Source: Gammaproteobacteria bacterium
Lineage (GTDB): Bacteria; Pseudomonadota; Gammaproteobacteria; Steroidobacterales; GCA-2729495
Reading direction: 5' to 3'
Length of the DNA stretch: 64,000 nt
Assembly (NCBI GenBank): GCA_030426355.1
Contig: JAUHYQ010000002.1
Span: 186,001-250,000, forward strand
Shown here: piece after piece, positions 52,954-62,826 of the stretch
How positions within the stretch are numbered: position 1 is the first letter of the stretch
How the letters are laid out: each line of letters opens with the position of its first letter
Notes under the pieces: generated by a model
Seen by the model: only the letters and a program-made list of their open reading frames with translations
Databases searched by the model: none
Told to the model about the DNA's origin: nothing
Program-made: the position numbers and the translations under genes

Positions 52954-53838
52954 ATGAGTTTTATCGATTTTTTCCGTCGTCACCCGAACACCATTGACGA
53001 GGCGTTCATTGAAAGCCCCATGCGGGACAACTGGTATCAGGCATCGTCCTATTACCCATCGCCGTTTGCGCTGATAACGACGGTCGATGAAAACGGTGAT
53101 ACCAATATTGGCCCCTATCAGCTTACTTTCCCTTTTGAAGTGATCAAGGGACGTTCTTTTATGCTCTGCAGTCGGCAGAATTCCAACACCGATCGGCACC
53201 TGAAACGAACACAGGTTTGTGCGCTCAACTACGTCGAATACGACAAGAAGTGGCTCAAGAAAATCGTCGATCTGGGATATCCGGGTCAGGCTACTGCGGA
53301 CAAAATGAAAGATAGTCCGTTCACTTTGATTGACAGTCCTTCACCAGGTCGCGAAGCCGATGGCAAACGTTTCCCCAAGATACTCAAGGAAGCGTTTCAG
53401 GTGTATGAATGTGTGGTTGATGTTGCTCAACCGGTTCGCGATGATGGCAATACGCCTGAGTATTTTGTGCTGCGCATCGAAAAGATTCTGATGAAAGAGA
53501 CCTGGGCGAAAAATCTGGCCAACGGGGCGACCCGACTGCCTAACGTTCCGCTCGCTTACGGTTTTCGCGATGGGGCGCGGTTCTGGTTTGCCCAGCACAA
53601 GAAGCCGTTCTGGTTCCCCACGCCTACCGACCGGGGTCCGAAGGAAGAGTCCGTGCTTTATGAGGCCAATCGACTGGATCCGGATGTCAGGTTTACGCGC
53701 GAGGCCTGCAAGCAGCTCACCAGCATCCCCAAGCCATTTATTAAAACGGCGCTAAAAGGGATTATCAAGCGCGCCAAGGAAGACGGCGTTTCAGAGGTGG
53801 ATATTGACTACGTTAAGAAGCTGAATGACGAGCGTTGA
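52954..53838 (+). CDS. Flavin reductase-like split-barrel protein (paralogue 2)
   Basis: A 294-residue protein with the FMN-binding split barrel at its N-terminus (SPFALITTVDENGDTNIGPYQLTFPFEV, SRQNSNTDRHLKR) and the same long C-terminal extension as the protein at 3880-4806, including RLDPDVRF and LKGIIKRAKEDGV. The two are clear paralogues. The ATG at 52954 gives MSFIDFFRR, matching the start of paralogue 1 (MSLFNLF). It is not next to an oxygenase but sits divergent from matB. Its role may be to provide reduced flavin or to act as an oxidoreductase itself. Confidence 0.72.
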   Translation: MSFIDFFRRHPNTIDEAFIESPMRDNWYQASSYYPSPFALITTVDENGDTNIGPYQLTFPFEVIKGRSFMLCSRQNSNTDRHLKRTQVCALNYVEYDKKWLKKIVDLGYPGQATADKMKDSPFTLIDSPSPGREADGKRFPKILKEAFQVYECVVDVAQPVRDDGNTPEYFVLRIEKILMKETWAKNLANGATRLPNVPLAYGFRDGARFWFAQHKKPFWFPTPTDRGPKEESVLYEANRLDPDVRFTREACKQLTSIPKPFIKTALKGIIKRAKEDGVSEVDIDYVKKLNDER

Positions 53839-53865
53839 GTTTTCAACAGGCACACAGATGAATTG

Positions 53866-55710
53866 TTAAATCCCGAATATTGCAGGTAATAAAAAGGTAT
53901 AAGAAACCCAGAGTATGAGCATCAGTGGCAAGCCAACGCGAACAAAGTCACCAAATGTATAGTTGCCCGCACTCATGACCAGCACGTTCGTTTTATAAGC
54001 CATTGGCGTCACGAAACTTAAATTTGCCCCAAATAACACTGCAAGCACAAAAGTTTCCGGTGGCGCATTGAGCTGGTTGGCAATGCTGAATGCGATAGGC
54101 GTGCCGATAACGGCCGCAGCATTGTTTGATACGACATTGGTCAGTATCGCCATCAGCAGTATTAGGGCGCTCAGCACAACGATCGGCTTGGCACCCGCCA
54201 TCACAAACAAGAAGACCTGCGCGATGTACTCTGTGCCCCCTGTCTGAGTGAGCGCGGAGCCCAGTGCCAGGCTGACTACCACGATCATGATGACCGGAAT
54301 GCTGAGCGCATCGCCGACATCGCGCCAGTCTATGCAGCGCGTAAAAAGCATGACTAACGCTCCGCATACAGCGCTCGACGCAATGGGCAGTATGCCGAAA
54401 GCGGCAACTGCAACAACGCCGATAAGGGTAAGTATCGCTATCCAGCCTTTGCCGCTTTCGGGCACCGGCTGCCGCTCGTCCAGCACCAGCAACGACCTGA
54501 CCTCTTTGACCTCATCAATATCTGACGATTTGCCTTGTACCAGCAAAATGTCACCGGACTGAATACTGGTTCCCGAAATACCTTTTGCTAACGATCGGAG
54601 CGATTGATTGGCACGGTGTATCGCCAGTACATCTATGCCATATGAGTCGGCAAAGTGGGACTGTGCCAGTGAGAGCCCCAATAGCGGCGAATTATCCATC
54701 ACGACAATTTGCGCTATCTCCAGGTTTTCATCCTGATCTGCATCATCGTCTGACAGCATGCCCTTCTTAGTGGCACTTTCAAGCAGCGCGGTCCCCAGCC
54801 TGGATTCCAGATCCTTGATGATGCTTGCCGGAGCGCAACCGGTAATTTTATCGCCCGCTTCCAGTGCCACATCGGGCAGCGGTACTATGCCTGAGCCCGC
54901 ATTGCGCTCGCGGCGCCGTCTCAGCCGCAGTATGTCGACTTCGCCATCAGCTATCGCATGGATATCGGCAATCGTCTTGCCAATCACATCGCTGTCTTCG
55001 TTAACGCTCATTTGAAAAATGAATTCCCGCTCTACCGGGTTCTTCACGTTTTTGCCCGTGGGCTTGAGTAATCGCGGGGCCACAAGCCACAGATAAACGA
55101 GGCCTATCAGGCCCGCAAGGGCACCGGGGAGCACAAAATCGAACATACCGAATCGTTGCAGCCCGAGATCTGCTGCAACCGCAACGACTAGCAGGTTCGT
55201 AGAGGTGCCTATGGTGGTGCACGTGCCGCCCAGAAGCGTCGAAAAGTTCATCGGCATGAGCCATGGTGCAGCGGAATCATTGTTGCGCACGGCCACCGCG
55301 GAAAGAATGGGAATTAATAACACCACGATGGGCGTGTTGTTGATGAACGCGCTGCCTACCGCGCCAAAAAACAGCGTTAATAGCATGGAGAGCATTGGAG
55401 CTCGTCGCCAAAGCTTTGCGATACCCCGGCCCAGTGGAACCAGGGCACCGGTGGCCACCAGCCCTTGGCCGCAAACCATGAGCCCCGCCACGGCGACAAG
55501 CGCTTCGTGGCCAAAGCCCGAAAACAACGATGTGGGTTCAAGTGCTTCGTTGCCGACGGCAAACGGAAACAACTCAAAATAAACGATAAGCACCGCGAGC
55601 ACGGTTAAACATGATGTCTCGAGTGGAATGCGATCCCGCGAAAACAGGAATAAGGCGAACAGTGTCACCAGCATTACTATCGCTGCATGCGTGTTGGGTA
55701 TCTCGGGCAT
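53866..55710 (-). CDS. SLC13-type permease with two TrkA-C domains
   Basis: A 614-residue transporter. Hydrophobic halves on either side of a soluble region hold the SLC13/DASS signature: FINNTPIVVLLIPI near residue 125, and LLGGTCTTIGTSTNLLV. The central domain (about residues 205-380) carries two RCK_C/TrkA-C modules. Proteins of this type carry sulfate, dicarboxylates or similar anions across the inner membrane. A 95-residue upstream frame overlaps aceE and has no family likeness, so ATG 55710 is used. It follows aceE by 19 bases and may be co-transcribed with it. Confidence 0.9.
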   Translation of the reverse strand: MPEIPNTHAAIVMLVTLFALFLFSRDRIPLETSCLTVLAVLIVYFELFPFAVGNEALEPTSLFSGFGHEALVAVAGLMVCGQGLVATGALVPLGRGIAKLWRRAPMLSMLLTLFFGAVGSAFINNTPIVVLLIPILSAVAVRNNDSAAPWLMPMNFSTLLGGTCTTIGTSTNLLVVAVAADLGLQRFGMFDFVLPGALAGLIGLVYLWLVAPRLLKPTGKNVKNPVEREFIFQMSVNEDSDVIGKTIADIHAIADGEVDILRLRRRRERNAGSGIVPLPDVALEAGDKITGCAPASIIKDLESRLGTALLESATKKGMLSDDDADQDENLEIAQIVVMDNSPLLGLSLAQSHFADSYGIDVLAIHRANQSLRSLAKGISGTSIQSGDILLVQGKSSDIDEVKEVRSLLVLDERQPVPESGKGWIAILTLIGVVAVAAFGILPIASSAVCGALVMLFTRCIDWRDVGDALSIPVIMIVVVSLALGSALTQTGGTEYIAQVFLFVMAGAKPIVVLSALILLMAILTNVVSNNAAAVIGTPIAFSIANQLNAPPETFVLAVLFGANLSFVTPMAYKTNVLVMSAGNYTFGDFVRVGLPLMLILWVSYTFLLPAIFGI

Positions 55711-55729
55711 CGCCGTATTATCGCCGGCG

Positions 55730-58447
55730 TTAGCCCTTGTCGTTTCTGGAGTCGAGAATTTGCGCCGGGCCGGCCACGGCCGGATCCGGTTTGTCGCGGT
55801 TAATGCCGAGCTGAGTGGCTGCCTTATCCAGGGCTTTTTCGTCCAGTTTACCGTCGTCAACCAGGGTTGCCAGCGCCGTATAGGCGATGTGCGGCGCGCT
55901 GACCTCGAAGTGATCGCGCAAATCCGGGCGTGACTCGGAAACGCCGTAGCCATCCGTGCCGAGTACGGCATAGCGACCGGGTATCCATTGTGCAATGCCC
56001 AGCGGCAGGGCTTTCATGTAATCGCTTGCGGCCACAAAGACACCGCTGCAGCCTTCCAGCAGTTGTTCCACGCAGGCTTTTTCGTCCCTGCGTTGCAGCC
56101 GGTTTCGCCGTTCGACAGCCAGGCCATCACGGGTCAGCTCGCTATAACTCGTGACACTCCATATATCGGTTGCGATACCGGCTTTCTCCAGCAGGGCAGC
56201 TGCTCCCAACACTTGTTGCATGATACTGCCACTGCCAAACAGATTGACTTTGCGGCCGTTTTTTTCGTCCAGAGATGACGCACGGAACAGGTACATGCCT
56301 TTCACGATGCCGGCGGTAATTGCATCCCGACGTTCTTCGGGCATGGGAGGCATGACGTAGTTTTCGTTGTAAACCGTGATGTAGTAAAAAAGTTCTTCTT
56401 GCTTGTCGTACATGCGATCGATGCCGTCACGAACGATAACCGCCAATTCATACCCAAACGCCGGGTCATAACTTTTCATGTTGGGCACGGTGCTGGCCAG
56501 CACATGCGAATGCCCGTCTTCATGTTGCAGGCCTTCGCCATTCAGCGTAGTGCGCCCGGCGGTCCCGCCCAGAAGAAAGCCGCGGCACAACATGTCACCG
56601 CATGACCAGATCATGTCGCCGACGCGTTGAAACCCAAATACCGAGTAGAAAATATAAAACGGTATGGTCGGGATGCCATGAATGGAATAGGCCGTTCCGG
56701 CAGCCTGAAAAGATGCCATGGCACCGGTTTCGCAGATACCTTCCTGCAGAATCTGGCCGTCCTGAGCCTCACGGTAGGGCATCAGCGTGGACTGATCCAC
56801 CGGCTTGTACTTTTGCCCTTCAAAAGAATAGATTCCGGCTTTGCGGAACAAGCCTTCCATGCCAAAGGTACGCGCCTCATCCGGCACTATGGGCACTACG
56901 TATTTGCCAATCTGCTTGTCGGTCAGCAATTTCGAAAGCATGCGTACGAAGGCCATGGTGGTTGAGACTTCACGCTCGCCTGAACCTTTTAATTGCTCGG
57001 CAAACACCTCAATGGGCGGGGCGGGCAGCGACGGACAGTCACTGCGGCGTTGCGGCCAGTTGCCGCCCAGCACCGTGCGTCGTTGCCGCAGGTACTTGAT
57101 CTCCGGGCTGTCATCTTCCGGAATATAGAACTCGGCCGCCGCTGCCTGCTCCTCTGTTAGCGGAATGCCCAGGCGCTTGGCAGCTGCGATGCGTTCCGCT
57201 GCGGACAGATCTTTTTTCTGGTGAACAATATTGGAACCTTCATGGCCTTCCATGCCGTAGCCCTTGATGGACTTGATGAGTATTGCCGTTGGCTTGCCGT
57301 TAGATTCGAAGGCCTTCTTGAAGGCTGCATATATCTTGCGTTGATCATGCCCGCCGCGTTTAATCGCACGAATCTCTTCATCTGAAAGCAGTTGCATGAT
57401 TTCGGCGAGTTTGGGATCGCCGTTGTTCCAGTGCTCGCGAACTTCCGGCCCGCTGGAAACGGAGTACATCTGGTAATCGCCATCGACCACCTCGTCCATC
57501 CGCGCCTGCATGATGCCTTCACGATCGCGCGCGAACAGCACGTCCCATTCGCCGCTCCATATTACCTTGATGACGTTCCAGCCGGCGCCGCGGAAGCTAC
57601 GCTCCAGTTCCTGGATGATTTTGCCGTTGCCGCGCACGGGCCCGTCCAGACGTTGCAGGTTGCAGTTGACTGCGATAATGAGGTTGTCGAGATTCTCGCG
57701 CGCAGCAATATTGATCGTGCCCAGCACTTCGGGTTCGTCCGATTCGCCGTCACCCAGAAATGCAAAAACCTTGCCGCCGTTATTAGGTTTGAGCCCCCGG
57801 TTTTCCAGATATTTTGCGAAGCGTGCCTGATAGATTGCAGCAGGGGTGGACAGCCCCATCGATGCACAGGGCATTTGCCAGTAATCCGGCATATTACGCG
57901 GATGCGGATAAGATGACAGACCGCCGTGCTCTTGCAACTCGCGACGAAAGTTTTTGATCCGTTCGCGTTTCAGATTGCCGTCAAGTAATGAGCGTGCGTA
58001 AATGCCGGGCGATGCATGCGCCTGAACGCTCACCAGGTCGCCGCCGTAGTCTTCGCTGCGCAAGCGAAAGAAGTGATTCAATCCGACTTCAATCATGGTT
58101 GCTGCAGATGCATAAGTGCCGATATGCCCACCGACACCGGTGCCGCTGTCGAAGCCTTGCAGTACCATGGCCATTGCATTCCAGCGCAGAATATTTTCCA
58201 GTCGTTGCTCAATCTGGATATCGCCTGGATAAGCCGGTTGCTCCTGCAGCGGAATTGTATTCCGGTAGGGCGTGTTCAGGACAGCATCGTTTACGACGAC
58301 ATTTACGTCCGTAAGGTAGTCACGCAGCGCACGAAAAATAGTCTTGGCCCGGTCCGGGCCTTCGGCTTGCAACAGCGACTCCATCGACTCCAGCCATTCG
58401 GCCAGTTCAATGTCGCCAGTTTTGTGGAAGTTCGGGTTGGACGCCAT
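55730..58447 (-). CDS. aceE: Pyruvate dehydrogenase E1 component AceE
   Basis: A 905-residue homodimeric thiamine-diphosphate enzyme that decarboxylates pyruvate and passes the acetyl group to the E2 lipoyl domain. The ThDP motif GDGESDEPEVLG...NLDNLIIAVNCNLQRLDGP is intact, as are the early FFRLRSEDYGGDLVSVQAHASPGIYARSLL block and a normal C-terminus. Neither aceF nor lpd is in the window; downstream is the SLC13-type permease instead. It is divergent from nadA with 92 bases between. Confidence 0.97.
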   Translation of the reverse strand: MASNPNFHKTGDIELAEWLESMESLLQAEGPDRAKTIFRALRDYLTDVNVVVNDAVLNTPYRNTIPLQEQPAYPGDIQIEQRLENILRWNAMAMVLQGFDSGTGVGGHIGTYASAATMIEVGLNHFFRLRSEDYGGDLVSVQAHASPGIYARSLLDGNLKRERIKNFRRELQEHGGLSSYPHPRNMPDYWQMPCASMGLSTPAAIYQARFAKYLENRGLKPNNGGKVFAFLGDGESDEPEVLGTINIAARENLDNLIIAVNCNLQRLDGPVRGNGKIIQELERSFRGAGWNVIKVIWSGEWDVLFARDREGIMQARMDEVVDGDYQMYSVSSGPEVREHWNNGDPKLAEIMQLLSDEEIRAIKRGGHDQRKIYAAFKKAFESNGKPTAILIKSIKGYGMEGHEGSNIVHQKKDLSAAERIAAAKRLGIPLTEEQAAAAEFYIPEDDSPEIKYLRQRRTVLGGNWPQRRSDCPSLPAPPIEVFAEQLKGSGEREVSTTMAFVRMLSKLLTDKQIGKYVVPIVPDEARTFGMEGLFRKAGIYSFEGQKYKPVDQSTLMPYREAQDGQILQEGICETGAMASFQAAGTAYSIHGIPTIPFYIFYSVFGFQRVGDMIWSCGDMLCRGFLLGGTAGRTTLNGEGLQHEDGHSHVLASTVPNMKSYDPAFGYELAVIVRDGIDRMYDKQEELFYYITVYNENYVMPPMPEERRDAITAGIVKGMYLFRASSLDEKNGRKVNLFGSGSIMQQVLGAAALLEKAGIATDIWSVTSYSELTRDGLAVERRNRLQRRDEKACVEQLLEGCSGVFVAASDYMKALPLGIAQWIPGRYAVLGTDGYGVSESRPDLRDHFEVSAPHIAYTALATLVDDGKLDEKALDKAATQLGINRDKPDPAVAGPAQILDSRNDKG

Positions 58448-58539
58448 GATATAGAAGGTTTCCGGGCTGCAGTGACGGACCCTGATTCTAACGAATCCGC
58501 GTTATACTGTCCCGCTAGTGAGCATAAAAGAGAGCGACC

Positions 58540-59565
58540 GTGAACCGCAGTAACAGTACCCCCGAGGTGGTCGAGCCGTTATACACCCCGGAAGTCGAGC
58601 GCAGCACCGCGCCGGTCTATGAGCGTCTGAAGGATGTCATTCCGGAGGTGGAGTGGGCCGTGCATGCGCCCTACATCGCCGAGATCAACCGGCTGAAGAA
58701 GGAATTGAACGCGGTATTGCTGGTGCATAACTACCAGACGCCCGAGATTTATCACGGTGTGGCCGATTTCGTGGGTGATTCGCTGGCGCTGGCGCGCAAA
58801 GCCACCGAGGTCGATGCGGACATAATTGTGCAGTGTGGTGTGCACTTTATGGCCGAAACGACCAAGCTGCTAAACCCCGACAAGACGGTGCTGATACCGG
58901 ATCTCGGCGCCGGATGTTCGCTCGCGGCATCCATAACAGGTGCCGATGTGCGGCGGATGCGCGAACAGCATCCGGGGGTGCCCGTGGTGAGTTACGTAAA
59001 TACCACCGCCGAAGTAAAGGCCGAAACGGATGTGTGCTGCACTTCGGCGAACGCGGTTCAGGTGGTTGAGTCGCTGGGTGTCGATAAGGTGATTTTCACG
59101 CCGGACGGTTATCTTGCGCAATACGTCGCAACCCAAACAGATGTGGAGATTATTTATTGGGAGGGCGCTTGTGAAGTGCACGAGCGCTTTACCGGTCAGG
59201 AACTTCGTGACTACCGACAGTCGTATCCGGGAATACGTGTAATCGCACACCCGGAATGCCCGCCTGATGTACTGAACGAAGCTGATTTCGTTGGCTCGAC
59301 TTCGGGCATGATCAATTACGTTGGTCAGGAGCGGCCGAAGCAAATTGTGATGATCACGGAGTGCTCGATGAGTGACAACGTGGCTGTTGAATACCCAGAG
59401 GTGGACTTTATCCGCCCCTGCAACCTGTGCCCGCACATGAAGACCATCTCGTTGCCAAAAATTCTCAATTCGCTGCGCTACACGCAGCATAAAGTTGAAA
59501 TTGATCCCGCCGTTGCGGCGCGCGCCCGTCGCTCGGTTGAGCGCATGCTTGAGATCGGGCGCTAG
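58540..59565 (+). CDS. nadA: Quinolinate synthase A
   Basis: A 341-residue [4Fe-4S] enzyme that condenses iminoaspartate with dihydroxyacetone phosphate to quinolinate, the first committed step of NAD synthesis. Cluster cysteines fit [16 protein letters not shown], the HPECPPDV region and the late [23 protein letters not shown] is the substrate loop. The start is GTG at 58540. A TATACT hexamer at 58503-58508 could be a -10 element, but no good -35 partner was found. nadB follows after 59 bases. Confidence 0.96.
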   Translation: MNRSNSTPEVVEPLYTPEVERSTAPVYERLKDVIPEVEWAVHAPYIAEINRLKKELNAVLLVHNYQTPEIYHGVADFVGDSLALARKATEVDADIIVQCGVHFMAETTKLLNPDKTVLIPDLGAGCSLAASITGADVRRMREQHPGVPVVSYVNTTAEVKAETDVCCTSANAVQVVESLGVDKVIFTPDGYLAQYVATQTDVEIIYWEGACEVHERFTGQELRDYRQSYPGIRVIAHPECPPDVLNEADFVGSTSGMINYVGQERPKQIVMITECSMSDNVAVEYPEVDFIRPCNLCPHMKTISLPKILNSLRYTQHKVEIDPAVAARARRSVERMLEIGR

Positions 59566-59624
59566 GCTACCTCGGTAGCCAGGTTTGCAGCGTTCGCATC
59601 GGCTCGCCGGTTTAAGACGTTTTC

Positions 59625-61220
59625 ATGGATAAGCAAAACCGGGTACTGGTAGTCGGGGGTGGTGCCGCCGGGCTTAGCGCAGCGTTGCGTCTGGGCGATG
59701 CGGGTATCCCTGTGCTGCTTTTCGCCAAGCGAGCGCTGCAGGAAAGTTCCAGTGCTTATGCTCAGGGCGGTATCGCTGCAGTTATGACCGCCAGCGACAC
59801 CGTGGAGTCGCATGTGCAAGACACGCTGGTGGCCGGCGCAGGGCTGTGCGAACGCGCGGCCGTAGAATTTATTGCTTCACAAGCAGCGGAATCGATTCAG
59901 TGGTTGCTCGAGCGCGGTGTGGGCTTTACGCGTGACGGCGAAAGCCACGAGTTGCACCTCACCCGGGAAGGCGGTCATTCCGAACGACGTATTGTGCATG
60001 CCAGTGATGCGACCGGTGCCGAGGTCATGCGTGCGTTGGAGCGCCAGGTGCGCGCCAATCCGTTAATTGAAGTTAATGATCATTGTATCGCTGTAGATCT
60101 GCTCACCGCTGCCAAGCTCGGGATCCCCGGAGATAACCGTGTACTCGGAGTGTATGCCCTCGACATCAGATCAGGCGCGGTAAAAACCTTCGCGGCTAGC
60201 GCTGTAGTGCTAGCCACAGGAGGGGCATCAAAAGCCTATCTGTATACCAGTAATCCTGATACTTCGACGGGCGACGGCATCGCCATGGCATGGCGTGCAG
60301 GATGTCGCGTGGCGAACATGGAATTTATGCAGTTCCATCCGACCTGCCTCTACCATCCTCAAGCCAAGTCTTTTCTGATCTCTGAAGCGGTGCGCGGCGA
60401 AGGCGGCTTGCTGCTGCTGCCGAACGGTGAAAGATTTATGGATGCTCATGATGAGCGCGGCGAACTGGCGCCGCGCGATATCGTCGCGCGCGCTATTGAC
60501 TACGAGATGAAACGCGGTGGCTACGATTCTGTATATCTTGATATCAGTCATCAGCCCGCAGACTTTATAAAAGAGCACTTTCCGAATATTTCAGCGCGCT
60601 GTGCCGAGTTCGGTTTCGATATGACGGCCCAGCCATTGCCGGTCGTGCCGGCGGCGCACTATACGTGCGGCGGCGTTATGACCGACTTGTCTGCCCGCAC
60701 CGATATTTTGGGGCTCTATGCGGCCGGGGAGTGCGCCTACACGGGATTACACGGCGCAAACCGGCTGGCCAGCAACTCCTTACTGGAGTGTCTGGTCATG
60801 GCTGCGGCGGCCAGCGACCATATTATTACTAGCCGGGCACACGAGCGAAAGTCGGTGGTGGCCTTGCCGGAATGGGACGAGAGTCAGGTTAGCGATCCGG
60901 ATGAGCAGATCGTGGTGACGCATAACTGGGATGAGCTTCGCCGGGCGATGTGGGATTACGTGGGTATTGTAAGAACCAACAAGCGATTGGAGCGTGCACA
61001 ACACCGCGTGCGTTTGTTGCAGGAAGAAATTCGCGATTACTACAGTAATTTCCGTATCGACAATAACTTGATCGAGCTGCGTAACCTGGTCACGGTTGCA
61101 GAATTGATCATCGAAAGCGCATTACGACGCAAGGAAAGCCGGGGGTTGCACTACACGCAGGATTTCCCCGATGCGCTGCCGGGCGAGGGTGTCCCCACGG
61201 TAATGGATCCCGCCGACTGA
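59625..61220 (+). CDS. nadB: L-aspartate oxidase
   Basis: A 531-residue FAD enzyme that oxidises L-aspartate to iminoaspartate, supplying NadA. The FAD loop VLVVGGGAAGLSAALRLGD opens the protein. AYAQGGIAAVM and HGANRLASNSLLECLVM, and the arginine-rich active-site block RREGGHSERRIV-like region (TREGGHSERRIVHASDATG), are L-aspartate oxidase features. The C-terminal helical domain (ERAQHRVRLLQEEIRDYYSNF) is present. It follows nadA on the same strand. Confidence 0.95.
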   Translation: MDKQNRVLVVGGGAAGLSAALRLGDAGIPVLLFAKRALQESSSAYAQGGIAAVMTASDTVESHVQDTLVAGAGLCERAAVEFIASQAAESIQWLLERGVGFTRDGESHELHLTREGGHSERRIVHASDATGAEVMRALERQVRANPLIEVNDHCIAVDLLTAAKLGIPGDNRVLGVYALDIRSGAVKTFAASAVVLATGGASKAYLYTSNPDTSTGDGIAMAWRAGCRVANMEFMQFHPTCLYHPQAKSFLISEAVRGEGGLLLLPNGERFMDAHDERGELAPRDIVARAIDYEMKRGGYDSVYLDISHQPADFIKEHFPNISARCAEFGFDMTAQPLPVVPAAHYTCGGVMTDLSARTDILGLYAAGECAYTGLHGANRLASNSLLECLVMAAAASDHIITSRAHERKSVVALPEWDESQVSDPDEQIVVTHNWDELRRAMWDYVGIVRTNKRLERAQHRVRLLQEEIRDYYSNFRIDNNLIELRNLVTVAELIIESALRRKESRGLHYTQDFPDALPGEGVPTVMDPAD

Positions 61221-61249
61221 AGCGGGCCGACGTCGACCTGATCGGCATG

Positions 61250-62746
61250 CTAAGCCGGCGTCAGCCCGTTCTTATGGAAGAGTTCCGCCAGCGGCTCCAG
61301 TTGTGCCGCATAGTTTTTCCAACGCGTCAGTGCGTTGATGTAAAGCGGCTGGCGCACCTGCGCAGAGCTTGCCGTGGCGACGGGTGATGCATTGCGCTCA
61401 AAGTTCAGGCAGGCGTCCTGCCATTCAAGCCCACAATAATCGATCAATATGCGCGACTGGGTTTCCTGATCCAGCACAAGGTCTTCATAGTGGACAGTGT
61501 GAATGCGCCCTGGAAAGATGCCGTCCCAGTGCTGCATCAGTCGATCAAACATCAGGTAGTAGCGCCCGCAGTCGAGCAGCTCGTAGGAGTAATCGTAAAA
61601 GGGATTCCCGAGGGCGAAAAGCTGCCTGAAGTTGCTAAGGCAACTGTCCATGGGATTGCGACGCACGCAGATCACCTTTGCGTCCGGAAGCGCCTGCAGA
61701 ATCAACCCTGTGTAAAGAAAGTTGTGGGGCCACTTATCCACCAAATACGGGCTGCCATCGGTATAGGTTGCCGCTGCGGCCAGATAGTGTCGGCCGAATT
61801 CCTTGGTGTTAATGCTTGGCATGGCGCGGACAGTCTGCAAATCGAGCGTTGCCGGACCTTTGTAGCCGCCCATCAATCGTGCCAGCCGCGGAATATGCGT
61901 TAATTCTCCCGCCGAAAATACGTCGGAGTGGCTGCTGATAATGCGCTCAGTCAGCGTCGTGCCGGTACGCGGTAAGCCAACGACAAATATCGGTTGGGGA
62001 GCAGCATTTTTGCGCTCGGCTGCGGGCATTGGGGCAGAAAATATCTCTAGCAGCGCGTCAAATATGGCGGCATCGTCCGCCGAGTCATAGCTGTGCTGTT
62101 CGCGCCACGCGCCGTTGACCTCGGTGAGCGTCGCAAACGCAGCGCTGTAATTGCCGCAGTCATCCAGTTCCTTGGCAAGTGCGTAGCCAAGATACATGCG
62201 GTCATGGATATCACCGGAGAATTTACGCAAGTGTTGCTGCAGTTCTTGAATATGGTTGTTGGCATCCGATTGCCGCTCGAGGTTGGCTAACGCAAAACGA
62301 ACTTTGTGTAGTTTCGGGTTAAGTTTGAGTGCTGCTTCGAAAGCCGTGCGGGCACCGGCAAAATCGCCCGTGAATTTCAGCGAGGTGCCGAGATTATTCA
62401 GGAAATCCGCGTTGTCCGGGTTGCGTTTTACGGCGATGCTGAAAGTTTGCGCAGCCAGTTCATGCCGCGTCGCGTGACTGAAAACCACGCCGATGGTATC
62501 CAGTGACAGGGCGTCTTGCGGATTCAGTGCCAGAGCCTGTTGCGCGGCTTCTAGTGCTTCTGCTACCCGCCCGGCCATGGTGAGGGCGCGGGACAGCTGG
62601 GCGAAATACTTTGCATTCTCGCTGTCGGCGCGAGTGGCCGCGAGTAAATCCTCAATGGCATCTCGTGGCCGACCGGAGTCCAGCTTTTCAATGCCGCTGC
62701 GAAAGTGAGCTTCGGCGGAGGTGTTAATGACGTGAATCCCGCGCAA
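61250..62746 (-). CDS. TPR-sulfotransferase
   Basis: A 498-residue protein in two parts. Residues about 8-190 are tetratricopeptide repeats (ALEAAQQALALNPQDALSLDT, NPDNADFLNNLGTSLKFTGDFAGAR, AALKLNPKLHKVRFALANLE). Residues about 245-490 are a PAPS-dependent sulfotransferase domain, with the 5'-phosphosulfate loop VVGLPRTGTTLTERII and the 3'-phosphate block CVRRNPMDSCLSNFRQLF. Such proteins sulfate peptides, glycans or lipids. The predicted start is TTG at 62746; the nearest ATG upstream is out of frame. A strong hairpin lies 28-55 bases upstream of the start. Confidence 0.87.
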   Translation of the reverse strand: MRGIHVINTSAEAHFRSGIEKLDSGRPRDAIEDLLAATRADSENAKYFAQLSRALTMAGRVAEALEAAQQALALNPQDALSLDTIGVVFSHATRHELAAQTFSIAVKRNPDNADFLNNLGTSLKFTGDFAGARTAFEAALKLNPKLHKVRFALANLERQSDANNHIQELQQHLRKFSGDIHDRMYLGYALAKELDDCGNYSAAFATLTEVNGAWREQHSYDSADDAAIFDALLEIFSAPMPAAERKNAAPQPIFVVGLPRTGTTLTERIISSHSDVFSAGELTHIPRLARLMGGYKGPATLDLQTVRAMPSINTKEFGRHYLAAAATYTDGSPYLVDKWPHNFLYTGLILQALPDAKVICVRRNPMDSCLSNFRQLFALGNPFYDYSYELLDCGRYYLMFDRLMQHWDGIFPGRIHTVHYEDLVLDQETQSRILIDYCGLEWQDACLNFERNASPVATASSAQVRQPLYINALTRWKNYAAQLEPLAELFHKNGLTPA

Positions 62747-62773
62747 TCATGATCAATGCGTGACGATAGCACA

Positions 62774-62801
62774 GCGGCGGCCCCTGATAAGGAGCCGCCG
62801 C
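62774..62801. terminator. GC-rich 11-base-pair hairpin
   Basis: GCGGCGGCCCC at 62774-62784 pairs along its length (one G-T pair) with 62791-62801, leaving a six-base loop. It lies 26 bases after the TonB receptor stop on the minus strand and just upstream of the sulfotransferase start. No T-run follows on the minus strand, so it may be a Rho-linked end, a processing site or part of the sulfotransferase leader. Confidence 0.5.
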
Positions 62802-62826
62802 CGGGGACTTTCAAATTTTTATGTTG

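Noticed and set aside
55711-55995. 95-residue N-terminal extension of the SLC13-type permease
   Set aside because: It overlaps the 3' end of aceE, is rich in Arg and Trp without family likeness, and the hydrophobic N-terminus expected for the permease begins at the ATG at 55710.
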